In this document: positions 8,475-14,991 of the stretch, in pieces | How positions within the stretch are numbered: position 1 is the first letter of the stretch | How the letters are laid out: each line of letters starts with the position of its first letter | NCBI GenBank assembly: GCA_009703445.1 | Contig: WLGA01000010.1 | Location: forward strand, 1 to 16,830 | Source: Actinomycetota bacterium | GTDB taxonomy: Bacteria; Actinomycetota; Actinomycetes; Actinomycetales; Microbacteriaceae | Direction of reading: 5' to 3' | DNA length: 16,830 nucleotides | Program-made: the position numbers and the translations under genes | Notes under the pieces: generated by a model | Seen by the model: only the letters and a program-made list of their open reading frames with translations | What the model was told of the DNA's origin: nothing | The model's database searches: none

Positions 8475-8502
8475 TCCCCCGACAGCATCAACTATCGGGG
8501 GA
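8475..8502 (-). terminator. Hairpin terminator of leuA, overlapping the recO leader
   Basis: The transcript of this strand forms an 11-bp stem (UCCCCCGAUAG with CUGUCGGGGGA, one internal U-G wobble) closed by the 6-nt loop UUGAUG. It starts 16 nt after the leuA stop. The tail UACUUGUUUGG is moderately U-rich (5 U in the first 9). The opposite strand has no T tail, so the polarity favours terminating leuA. The 3' arm also holds the GGGGGA that would serve as recO ribosome-binding sequence, so read-through transcripts would hide it. Confidence 0.75.
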
Positions 8503-8518
8503 ACTCGTAAGCGTCCGA

Positions 8519-10255
8519 TTAGACGCGAAGTGCTCGGTTGACTGCCGAGATAACTGCCTTTAGTGAGGCGGTTGAGATGTCTCCATCGATACCAACACCC
8601 CACAGGGTCTGTCCATTGACTTCGAGTTCAACGTATGCCGCCGCCTGCGCGTCGCCACCCTCGCTCAGAGTGTGCTCAACGTAGTCGAGGAGTCTGACCC
8701 CGACGCCCTGCTTCTCGAGCACGTTCAAGAATGCTGAGATAGGGCCGTTTCCTGTGCCGGTGGCCTGAAGTTCGCCGATGCCATCACGAAGAACGATGTT
8801 TAGCTCAACGTGGCCATCCATGTTGCTCTCGGTGCGCATCTTCTTGAGTTCGAAACGACCCCACTTTAGGTCGATACGATCCGCCGGGGCCGGCAAGTAC
8901 TCGTCGATGAAGATGTCCCAAAGCTTGACCGAAGAAACCTCGCCGCCATCCTGGTCGGTCTTGTTCTGAACAACTCGAGAGAATTCGATCTGCAACTTGC
9001 GAGGCAAGTCGAGACTGTGGTCGGTCTTGAGTAGGTAGGCGACGCCACCCTTGCCAGACTGCGAATTGACTCGGATGACGGCCTCGTATGAGCGACCAAC
9101 ATCCTTAGGGTCGATCGGCAGGTAAGGAACCGCCCAAACCAAGTCATCAACGGAGACACCCTTGTCGGTGGCCTCCTTGTGCATGAGCTCGAAGCCCTTC
9201 TTGATTGCATCTTGGTGGGAGCCCGAGAAGGCTGTGTAAACCAAATCGCCTCCGTAAGGAGCACGCTCAGGCACTGGCAACTGGTTGCAATACTCAACCG
9301 TGCGCTTGATTTCGTCGAGCTGGCTGAAGTCGATGTGTGGGTCGATTCCCTGGCTGAATAGGTTCAAACCAAGGGTTATTAGGTCCACGTTTCCAGTGCG
9401 CTCGCCATTGCCAAATAGGCATCCCTCAATGCGGTCTGCGCCGGCAAGGTATCCGAGTTCCGCTGCTGCGACTGCGGTGCCACGGTCGTTGTGTGGGTGA
9501 AGTGAAATCAAGATGCTGTCGCGACGAGCAATGTTGCGGTGCATCCACTCGATTGAGTCTGCGTAAACGTTAGGCGTAGCCATCTCGACGGTTGCCGGAA
9601 GGTTGATAACCATCTGGTGATCCGGCTTCGGGTCGATAATCTCGATCACGGCGTTGCAAACCTCTACGGCATACTCAAGTTCGGTGCCGGTGTATGACTC
9701 CGGTGAGTACTCGTAGAAAACGTCGGTCTCTGGAATCAAAGACTCCATCGAGCGGCACTTGCGGGCACCTGCGAGGGCGATCTCCATGATGCCCTGCTTG
9801 TCCTGATTGAAAACTACGCGACGCTGCAAGACCGATGTTGAGTTGTAGAAGTGGACAATCGCCTTCTTCGCACCCTTTAGAGACTCATAGGTGCGCTCAA
9901 TTAGTGCATCTCTGGCCTGAGTTAGGACTTGGATGGTCACGTCAGCCGGAATGTGTCCGTCTTCGATGAGCAGGCGAACGAAATCAAAGTCGGTCTGGCT
10001 TGCCGAAGGGAAGCCAACTTCGATTTCCTTGTAGCCCATGCCCACCAAAAGCTTGAACATCTTGAGCTTGCGCTCAGGGCTCATTGGGTCGATTAGAGCC
10101 TGGTTGCCGTCACGCAGGTCAACCGCGCACCAGCGTGGGGCTTCATTAATGCGCTTTGACGGCCAAGTGCGGTCTGGCAGGTCAACGGCGATTTGCTCGT
10201 GAAAAGGAACGTATTTGTGTACCGGCATGCCCGATGGGCGCTGGGTGTTTTCCAT
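8519..10255 (-). CDS. leuA: 2-isopropylmalate synthase (actinobacterial/fungal-type LeuA)
   Basis: A 578-residue enzyme that condenses acetyl-CoA with 2-oxoisovalerate, the committed and leucine-inhibited step of leucine synthesis. The TIM-barrel catalytic domain carries the HMGL-like signature LRDGNQAL (Arg48, Asp49) and metal ligands His253 and His255 in SLHPHNDRGT, then GCLFGNGERTGN (278-289). The C-terminal domain (about 435-578), ending in the GxGxGNGPISA and Gly/Asp-rich WGVGIDGDI segments, is the allosteric leucine-binding LeuA dimer domain. The ATG has AAGGAAG 8 nt upstream. Unlike the other junctions, 122 nt separate it from era, and this gap contains a promoter, a leucine-rich leader frame and hairpins. 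A terminator follows the gene, so leuA looks like a single-gene transcription unit inside housekeeping operons. Confidence 0.97.
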   Translation of the reverse strand: MENTQRPSGMPVHKYVPFHEQIAVDLPDRTWPSKRINEAPRWCAVDLRDGNQALIDPMSPERKLKMFKLLVGMGYKEIEVGFPSASQTDFDFVRLLIEDGHIPADVTIQVLTQARDALIERTYESLKGAKKAIVHFYNSTSVLQRRVVFNQDKQGIMEIALAGARKCRSMESLIPETDVFYEYSPESYTGTELEYAVEVCNAVIEIIDPKPDHQMVINLPATVEMATPNVYADSIEWMHRNIARRDSILISLHPHNDRGTAVAAAELGYLAGADRIEGCLFGNGERTGNVDLITLGLNLFSQGIDPHIDFSQLDEIKRTVEYCNQLPVPERAPYGGDLVYTAFSGSHQDAIKKGFELMHKEATDKGVSVDDLVWAVPYLPIDPKDVGRSYEAVIRVNSQSGKGGVAYLLKTDHSLDLPRKLQIEFSRVVQNKTDQDGGEVSSVKLWDIFIDEYLPAPADRIDLKWGRFELKKMRTESNMDGHVELNIVLRDGIGELQATGTGNGPISAFLNVLEKQGVGVRLLDYVEHTLSEGGDAQAAAYVELEVNGQTLWGVGIDGDISTASLKAVISAVNRALRV

Positions 10256-10260
10256 GAAAA

Positions 10261-10270
10261 GTTCTTCCTT
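10261..10270 (-). promoter_or_regulatory. leuA ribosome-binding region with complementarity to the leader
   Basis: This segment reads AAGGAAGAAC on the coding strand. AAGGAAG is the leuA Shine-Dalgarno sequence, and GAAGAAC is perfectly complementary over 7 nt to GUUCUUC in codons 2-4 of the leader frame (10360-10354). AGGAAG is additionally complementary to CUUCCU at 10314-10309, on the loop-stem border of the leader hairpin. The site can therefore be masked in two mutually exclusive ways. The pairings are seen directly; regulation by them is inferred. Confidence 0.5.
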
Positions 10271-10300
10271 GATGAGTGTTGGGTCAGCCAGCAGAAGGCT

Positions 10301-10336
10301 CCGCGACGAGGAAGGCCGGTTTAGGCCTCGTCGCGG
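10301..10336 (-). promoter_or_regulatory. leuA leader hairpin (probable LEU-type attenuator element)
   Basis: A perfect 11-bp inverted repeat (CCGCGACGAGG and CCTCGTCGCGG) encloses a 14-nt loop; an alternative fold adds an inner AGGCC/GGCCT helix with a 6-nt loop at the cost of a bulge. The 5' arm overlaps the last codons of the leader frame. No T run follows, so this does not look like a transcription terminator and control is more likely at translation. Comparative work has predicted a conserved pseudoknotted LEU element ahead of actinobacterial leuA genes; this hairpin is probably its local version, although I could not assign the pseudoknot pairing with certainty. Confidence 0.65.
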
Positions 10337-10365
10337 CCACTAAGTAGGAGACCGAAGAACACCAT
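10321..10365 (-). CDS. leuA leader peptide, MVFFGLLLSGRDEA
   Basis: A 14-codon frame between era and leuA, too short for ordinary gene calling. Codons 6-8 are three consecutive leucine codons (CTC, CTA, CTT; 10350-10342), including the generally rare CTA, and the stop TAA lies at the loop side of the leader hairpin 5' arm. The frame has no Shine-Dalgarno sequence; the candidate promoter places the transcript start at about the second codon, GTG, so the true product may begin there and be translated leaderless, as is common in Actinobacteria. Inferred role: a ribosome held at the Leu codons when charged tRNA-Leu is scarce would cover the leader segment that otherwise pairs with the leuA ribosome-binding site. 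Confidence 0.6.
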   Translation of the reverse strand: MVFFGLLLSGRDEA

Positions 10366-10368
10366 GTC

Positions 10369-10397
10369 AGGTTAGCACTAGAAGCCGAGCTTGCCCA
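10369..10397 (-). promoter_or_regulatory. Candidate leuA promoter inside the 3' end of era
   Basis: The coding strand reads TGGGCA (10397-10392), a 17-bp spacer, then TAACCT (10374-10369). TGGGCA matches 4 of 6 positions of TTGACA, and TAACCT fits the TAnnnT form of actinobacterial -10 boxes. A start six bases beyond the -10 hexamer falls on the G of GTG at 10362, codon 2 of the leader frame. The spacing is ideal but the hexamers are individually modest, so the call rests on context: a leader and a terminator define leuA as a separate unit. Confidence 0.45.
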
Positions 10398-11268
10398 GTT
10401 GTTTAGGGTCTCGCTGCCAATCTGAAGCGACCTTCACACGAAGCCCAAGGAATACCTTGTGCCCGATAAGTTTTTCGATCTCTAGTCTCGAGCGCTTGCC
10501 AACATCTATCAAGCGAGAACCCTTGTGCCCGATGATGATGCCCTTTTGGCTGTCGCGCTCGACGAAAATGTTGGCATGGATGTCGGTTAGGTTCTGACCC
10601 TTGCGACGAGACATTTCATCGATGGTTACGGCGATCGAGTGCGGTAGTTCGTCGCGAACACCCTCAAGAGCGGCCTCGCGAATGAGCTCACAAATTCGGT
10701 TTTCAAGCGTCTCGTCGGTTACCGCTTCAGGCGGGTACAGTGCAGGTGACTCGGGAAGCAAATCAATTAGCACCTTTGTCAGAACCTCGAGCTGGTCTTC
10801 GGCAACTGCAGACACAGGCACGATTGCTCGCCAGTCACGAAGCTGTGACACAGCAACAAGTTGATCAGCCAGCTGCTCTGGAGAAACCAATTCACTCTTG
10901 GTGATGACGGCAACAAGCTTTGCTCGGCGGAACTCGTTCAACTGTTCGTTGATGAAGTTATCTCCCGGGCCTATCTTCTCGTTCGCCGGGATGCAGAAAC
11001 CAATGACATCGACATCGCCAAGAGTTTGCTCAACCAAGTCGTTGAGTCGCTGACCGAGCAGTGTGCGAGGTCTGTGAAGACCCGGTGTGTCCACCAAAAT
11101 GAGCTGACCGAAGTCGCGGTGAACGATTCCACGGATGGCTCGACGAGTGGTCTGAGGCTTGGCGCTGGTAATCGCGATCTTTTCACCCACCAATGCGTTG
11201 GTTAGGGTCGACTTGCCGACATTCGGTCGCCCGACAAAGGACGCGAATCCTGATCTGTGCTCGGCCAT
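10378..11268 (-). CDS. era: GTPase Era
   Basis: A 296-residue ribosome-associated GTPase that binds the 3' end of 16S rRNA and assists 30S maturation. The G domain shows the P-loop GRPNVGKST (13-21), switch region TTRRAIRG (40-47), DTPG (60-63) and the G5-type SAV (153-155). The G4 position reads TKSE (123-126), where NKxD or TKxD is usual, so the guanine-contacting Asp is replaced by Glu. The KH RNA-binding domain fills about 205-296, with the GHKG turn at 247-250. The ATG overlaps the TAA of the upstream CNNM gene by one base (TAATG). The last codons of era contain the candidate leuA promoter. Confidence 0.97.
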   Translation of the reverse strand: MAEHRSGFASFVGRPNVGKSTLTNALVGEKIAITSAKPQTTRRAIRGIVHRDFGQLILVDTPGLHRPRTLLGQRLNDLVEQTLGDVDVIGFCIPANEKIGPGDNFINEQLNEFRRAKLVAVITKSELVSPEQLADQLVAVSQLRDWRAIVPVSAVAEDQLEVLTKVLIDLLPESPALYPPEAVTDETLENRICELIREAALEGVRDELPHSIAVTIDEMSRRKGQNLTDIHANIFVERDSQKGIIIGHKGSRLIDVGKRSRLEIEKLIGHKVFLGLRVKVASDWQRDPKQLGKLGF

Positions 11269-12404
11269 TATTTCTCCTGCTCGATTGAATCGAAGGCAGA
11301 CAGGCTGTCGGCCAAATTGTGTTCCTTGCTAACCAGAACGGTGACTAGGTGCTTGCGCCGAGCCTCGATGCGGTCGGCAGTAAGACTGAGACCACTGATT
11401 GTGACTCGGTCTCCGCGTTTTGGAAGTTTGCCGAGCTCCTTGGTGAGCAAACCGCCGACACTATCGACGTCTTCATCCTCAAGATCAAGTTCAAACAATT
11501 CGCCCAACTCGAACAGAGGCAATCTTGAACTTACTCGAAGCGTACCGTCATCCAAGGTTTCTACATCAGGAACGTCTCGGTCATACTCGTCTGAGATGTC
11601 GCCAACGATCTCCTCGATGACGTCTTCCATGGTCGCAAGACCTGCCACGCCGCCATACTCATCGATGATGATTGCGATGTGCCTTGAACTGGTCTGCATT
11701 TCTCTCAGCAGGTCATCCACCGGCTTTGATTCCGGGATGAAGATCGCCGTGCGAGCAACCTCTCCGGCCAGTGTGCCATCCATGCTCGCCGGGTTTTCGT
11801 GAAGCAATCGAGCTACATCCTTGATGTAGAGCACTCCCCTGATGTCATCGATATCGTCGCCGATAACCGGGAGTCTTGAGTAACCACGGGCCAAGAAAAT
11901 AGACATGGCCTTGGTGAGATTGGCGTCGACTGGCACGGTTGCCATGTCAATTCTCGGAACCATGATCTCGCGAACAATCGTTTCGCCGAATTCCTCGACG
12001 GAATCGAGCAATTCTTGCTCAAATTCTTCGGGCTCATCCTCTCGAGGAAGAGAAAGCGGAGTGAAAAGCAAGTGAATCGAGTTCAGCGCTGGCTTCAGTA
12101 TTTGAGTTAGCTTTTTAGCAAAAACCCTGTGCCCTAGGCGACTGCTCGCGAGCTGCGTCCCCAAGAGGAGTGCGAGCATGAGCCCAAAGGAGATTGCGAC
12201 CGACCACCACCAGTCCAAACCAAGAGGTGCAATCAGTTCGGCGCTCAGTACACCAAAGATTCCGGTGAGGGTGAGTCGAACGAAACTTAGCGACTCAGCT
12301 TTGTCGATCTCGTCTGGATTCGCCTCGAGCGCGCCCTTAGCAATCGCAGCTACAAAAGTTAGTAGCGCTAGCGCGATTGAAATCCACAGGACCAAAAGTG
12401 ACAA
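11268..12404 (-). CDS. CNNM/CorC-family (hemolysin-like) membrane protein with CBS pair
   Basis: A 378-residue membrane protein of the CNNM/CorC family, linked to magnesium or divalent-cation homeostasis. Helices are visible at about 4-22, 42-60 and 66-84. A CBS-domain pair spans about 140-270 and contains the hallmark IDEYGGVAGLATMEDVIEEIVGDI region, split here as IDEYGGVAGLATMED (247-261) and VIEEIVGDI (262-270). The CorC/HlyC C-terminal domain covers about 282-360. The membrane part is shorter than in most actinobacterial homologues: the loop after helix 1 lacks the usual AxxALSRxSR-type segment. The start is TTG at 12404, directly after the ybeY TAG, and is supported by GGGAG 5 nt upstream. 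Transport activity is inferred from the family only. Confidence 0.92.
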   Translation of the reverse strand: MSLLVLWISIALALLTFVAAIAKGALEANPDEIDKAESLSFVRLTLTGIFGVLSAELIAPLGLDWWWSVAISFGLMLALLLGTQLASSRLGHRVFAKKLTQILKPALNSIHLLFTPLSLPREDEPEEFEQELLDSVEEFGETIVREIMVPRIDMATVPVDANLTKAMSIFLARGYSRLPVIGDDIDDIRGVLYIKDVARLLHENPASMDGTLAGEVARTAIFIPESKPVDDLLREMQTSSRHIAIIIDEYGGVAGLATMEDVIEEIVGDISDEYDRDVPDVETLDDGTLRVSSRLPLFELGELFELDLEDEDVDSVGGLLTKELGKLPKRGDRVTISGLSLTADRIEARRKHLVTVLVSKEHNLADSLSAFDSIEQEK

Positions 12405-12866
12405 CTAGGCTCCCAGCTCGGACGCGTAAAACGCTTCGAGAATCTCTCGCTGAAGACCAAACATTTCCTTTTCTTCATCTGGCTCTGCGTGGTCAAAACC
12501 GAGCAGGTGAAGAACGCCGTGGGTAGTCAGAAGAAGAATCTCATTGATCGTCGCGTGGCCGGCGGCCTCTGCCTGGGTTGCGGCTACCTGCGGGCAAACG
12601 ACGATGTCACCTAGGAGACCAGCCGGAGTGAGCTGACCCTCTGAGCCCGGACGGAGCTCATCCATCGGAAAGCTGAGAACGTCGGTTGGTCCGGGCTCAT
12701 CCATCCACTGAATGTGAAGCACTTCCATGGCCGGCTCGTCAACGAAGACGATCGCCAGGTCAGTGTCAGGGTGCAAGTGCATGTAATCGAGTGCAAAGGT
12801 GGCAAGCGCAAGAACTCTGACCTCATCGACCGATTCAGTCGATTCGTTGTTTAGTTCGATGCTCAT
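12405..12866 (-). CDS. ybeY: Endoribonuclease YbeY (rRNA maturation factor)
   Basis: A 153-residue single-strand endoribonuclease needed for 16S rRNA 3'-end processing and 70S ribosome quality control. The zinc site HGVLHLLGFDH gives the invariant H-x3-H-x5-H pattern (His116, His120, His126). The upstream TDVLSFPMDE (61-70) and LLGDIVVCP (84-92) segments are family signatures. The ATG overlaps the phoH TGA as ATGA, so the two are translationally coupled, the classic phoH-ybeY pair. The following CNNM gene starts immediately at its stop. Together with RsmE and Era in the same operon it forms a 16S rRNA maturation group. Confidence 0.96.
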   Translation of the reverse strand: MSIELNNESTESVDEVRVLALATFALDYMHLHPDTDLAIVFVDEPAMEVLHIQWMDEPGPTDVLSFPMDELRPGSEGQLTPAGLLGDIVVCPQVAATQAEAAGHATINEILLLTTHGVLHLLGFDHAEPDEEKEMFGLQREILEAFYASELGA

Positions 12867-13906
12867 TTGTCGCTCGCTTTCTTGGCAATTCTGTTTTGCG
12901 CAGCTTCGTTATTGGCGGCCTTTTTGGCAATCTTTGCGTCATCGTACTTCGAATAGGCGTCAACAATTTTGGCAACCAACGTGTGGCGCACCACATCATC
13001 CGAGGTGAGAATCGAAAAGTGCATGTCATCAACTTCGCTCAACACTTCAGTGGCAAGCTTCAGGCCAGAGGTACCGTTCGGAAGGTCAATCTGCGTGACA
13101 TCGCCGGTGACAATCATTTTTGAATTGAAGCCGAGACGAGTCAGGAACATCTTCATTTGCTCCGGAGTGGTGTTCTGCGCCTCATCCAGGATGATGAAAG
13201 CGTCATTGAGAGTTCGACCGCGCATATATGCCAGTGGGGCTACCTCGATCGTGCCCGAGGTCATCAACTTAGGGATAGATTCCGGGTCGAGCATGTCATG
13301 TAGCGCGTCAAAGAGTGGGCGCAGGTATGGGTCAATTTTGTCGTTGAGGGTGCCTGGCAAGAAACCAAGCTTCTCGCCGGCCTCCACTGCAGGGCGCGTC
13401 AAAATGATTCGGCTGATTTCTTTTCGCTGTAGCGCCTGAACCGCCTTGGCCATCGCCAAGTAAGTCTTTCCCGTGCCGGCAGGGCCGATGCCAAACACGA
13501 TTGTGTTGTTATCGATTGCGTCGACATAGGTCTTTTGACCCAGAGTCTTTGGGCGAATGGTTTTGCCTCTTGAACTGATGATGCTTTGGCTCAGAACATC
13601 TGCTGGGCGAGCCGCCCCGTCCTCAATCATTCGTGCTGAACGCGTGAAATCCTGAGGCAGAAGGTCTTGACCGGCCTGAATCAGTTCAATCATTTCTTCA
13701 ACCAGCTGTTTTGCTGCAGCTACCTGAGCTGGTTTTCCCTGCAAAACAATGGTGTTGCCACGAGCGTGAACATCTACCTCTGGGTAGGTTGCCTCGAGCG
13801 TCTTCAGCAATCGGTCTTCAGAGCCGAACAGAGCGACCATGAGGACACCCTGGACCTCGATTCGAGATGATGCTGACCCTTCCGCTGAAGCCTTAGACAA
13901 GTTCAC
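12863..13906 (-). CDS. phoH: PhoH-like ATPase (YbeZ type)
   Basis: A 347-residue P-loop ATPase of the PhoH family, usually found with YbeY and thought to act in RNA metabolism, possibly as a helicase-like partner. An N-terminal KH-like segment (about 20-75) precedes the ATPase core with Walker A GPAGTGKT (141-148) and Walker B FIILDEAQNTT (237-247); RPAVEAGEKLGFLPG (171-185) is also family-typical. The C-terminus is lysine- and alanine-rich. The outermost start is GTG at 13906-13904, but the AAGGGG ribosome-binding sequence abuts it; the TTG two codons inside (13900-13898) has that sequence 5 nt upstream and may be the real start. It overlaps the end of the HIT gene by 8-14 nt and ybeY by 4 nt. 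Confidence 0.95.
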   Translation of the reverse strand: MNLSKASAEGSASSRIEVQGVLMVALFGSEDRLLKTLEATYPEVDVHARGNTIVLQGKPAQVAAAKQLVEEMIELIQAGQDLLPQDFTRSARMIEDGAARPADVLSQSIISSRGKTIRPKTLGQKTYVDAIDNNTIVFGIGPAGTGKTYLAMAKAVQALQRKEISRIILTRPAVEAGEKLGFLPGTLNDKIDPYLRPLFDALHDMLDPESIPKLMTSGTIEVAPLAYMRGRTLNDAFIILDEAQNTTPEQMKMFLTRLGFNSKMIVTGDVTQIDLPNGTSGLKLATEVLSEVDDMHFSILTSDDVVRHTLVAKIVDAYSKYDDAKIAKKAANNEAAQNRIAKKASDK

Positions 13907-14228
13907 CCCTTGGTGTTCGAGAAGTTAGGTGGCCGTGCGCATGGAATACGGTCTGGCCAGCTGCCTCACCGGTGTTGAAAGAGATGCGGAAGCTTTCATC
14001 CGCGTGCTGAACGGCAAGCTCGCTTGCCAATTTCATGACCGCTACCAAAGAAGACTCATCGTTGAGTGTGAGTTCGGCAACATTCGCGTAGTGAACCTTC
14101 GGAATCACGAGGATGTGCAGCGGCTGGCGCGGGGAAACATCCCAGAAGGCAAGTGCCAATTCACTTTCGCCAACTATCTTGGCTGGAATTTCTCGGCGAG
14201 CAATCTTGCAGAAAATGCAGTTGTCCAT
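13893..14228 (-). CDS. HIT-family nucleotide-binding protein
   Basis: A 111-residue histidine-triad protein, probably a purine nucleotide phosphoramidase or hydrolase of the HINT branch. It begins MDNCIFCKIARREIPAKIV, with the CxxC (Cys4, Cys7) and following helix typical of the family, and ends with the triad HAHGHL (His96, His98, His100). The frame is open 42 codons further upstream, but that extension runs into rsmE. ATG 14228-14226 has GGAGG 5 nt upstream and gives the normal family length. The gap to rsmE is 19 nt. The substrate is unknown; a HIT gene between rsmE and phoH is a frequent actinobacterial arrangement. Confidence 0.93.
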   Translation of the reverse strand: MDNCIFCKIARREIPAKIVGESELALAFWDVSPRQPLHILVIPKVHYANVAELTLNDESSLVAVMKLASELAVQHADESFRISFNTGEAAGQTVFHAHGHLTSRTPRGELV

Positions 14229-14247
14229 AGGTTCCTCCACCTTCAGG

Positions 14248-14991
14248 CTATCCCCAAAGCCCGAGCTTCGATTGAATGACCGAAATCGCTGCCACGCCGG
14301 CGGTTGAAGTTCGCAGGATTGGTTCACCGAGGTGAACGCGAACGGCGCCGGCATCCTCGAGGGCTTCTAGTTCGTGATCGCTAATTCCACCCTCTGGGCC
14401 AACGACGATTGCCACAGATTTCTGCTCGTCTGTGAAATCAAGTGAACCTAGCCCTACTGCGGCTGTTGGATCGAGAACTAGGACAAGGTCAAAATCCTTA
14501 ACCGAAGACACAAGTTGCTTCGAACCCAACGGCTGGGCGACAACTGGCTCAAATACTCGCAGCGATTGCTTTGCGGCTTCGCCAACGATTGTTTGCCAAC
14601 GCTCAACGCTCTTGGCGATTTTTGCACCCTCCCACTTGGAGATTGAGCGCTCCGCTTGCCACGGGATGACGCCCCAGCAGCCAAGTTCGGTTGCCGCCTG
14701 AATGGCAAGTTCGTCACGATCACCCTTGGCCAAAGCCTGGACGATGGTCAGCCCAACTGCAGGAGAAGCTTCTTGCTGAACTTCAGATACCTGAACAGTT
14801 AGCGAGCTGTTTCCAAGGGCAGAAACCTCGCCCCTAACGCGGAGACCCTTGCCATCAGAAAGCTGAATTCCCTCGCCAACTCGCATGCGACGAACGTTTA
14901 CGGCGTGCTTGCCTTCTGAGCCGCCGAGCGTGACCGCCAGGCCAATAGCAGGCGGGGTGGCGAAGGCAGTACGAAACAGTGGTTCAACCAT
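14248..14991 (-). CDS. rsmE: 16S rRNA (uracil1498-N3)-methyltransferase
   Basis: A 247-residue SPOUT-family methyltransferase that uses S-adenosylmethionine to methylate N3 of U1498 in helix 44 of 16S rRNA, near the decoding centre. An N-terminal PUA-like RNA-binding region (about 1-75, with KHAVNVRRMRVGE at 28-40) is followed by the knotted catalytic domain. Key motifs are RWQTIVGEAAKQSLR (131-145), the cofactor-binding IVVGPEGGISDHE (195-207) and the knot-loop LGEPILRTSTA (221-231). The ATG shares one base with the dnaJ TAA (TAATG). dnaJ-rsmE linkage is conserved in Gram-positive bacteria. Confidence 0.96.
   Translation of the reverse strand: MVEPLFRTAFATPPAIGLAVTLGGSEGKHAVNVRRMRVGEGIQLSDGKGLRVRGEVSALGNSSLTVQVSEVQQEASPAVGLTIVQALAKGDRDELAIQAATELGCWGVIPWQAERSISKWEGAKIAKSVERWQTIVGEAAKQSLRVFEPVVAQPLGSKQLVSSVKDFDLVLVLDPTAAVGLGSLDFTDEQKSVAIVVGPEGGISDHELEALEDAGAVRVHLGEPILRTSTAGVAAISVIQSKLGLWG

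Noticed and set aside
10372..10380. TTAGCACTA resembles one half of a CIRCE heat-shock operator (TTAGCACTC).
   Set aside because: No matching GAGTGCTAA half lies 9 bases away on either side, and the site is at the end of era rather than upstream of a chaperone gene.
14229..14354. A 42-codon N-terminal extension of the HIT gene.
   Set aside because: It overlaps rsmE in another frame, lacks family similarity, and the internal ATG at 14228 has a strong GGAGG site and gives the normal length.
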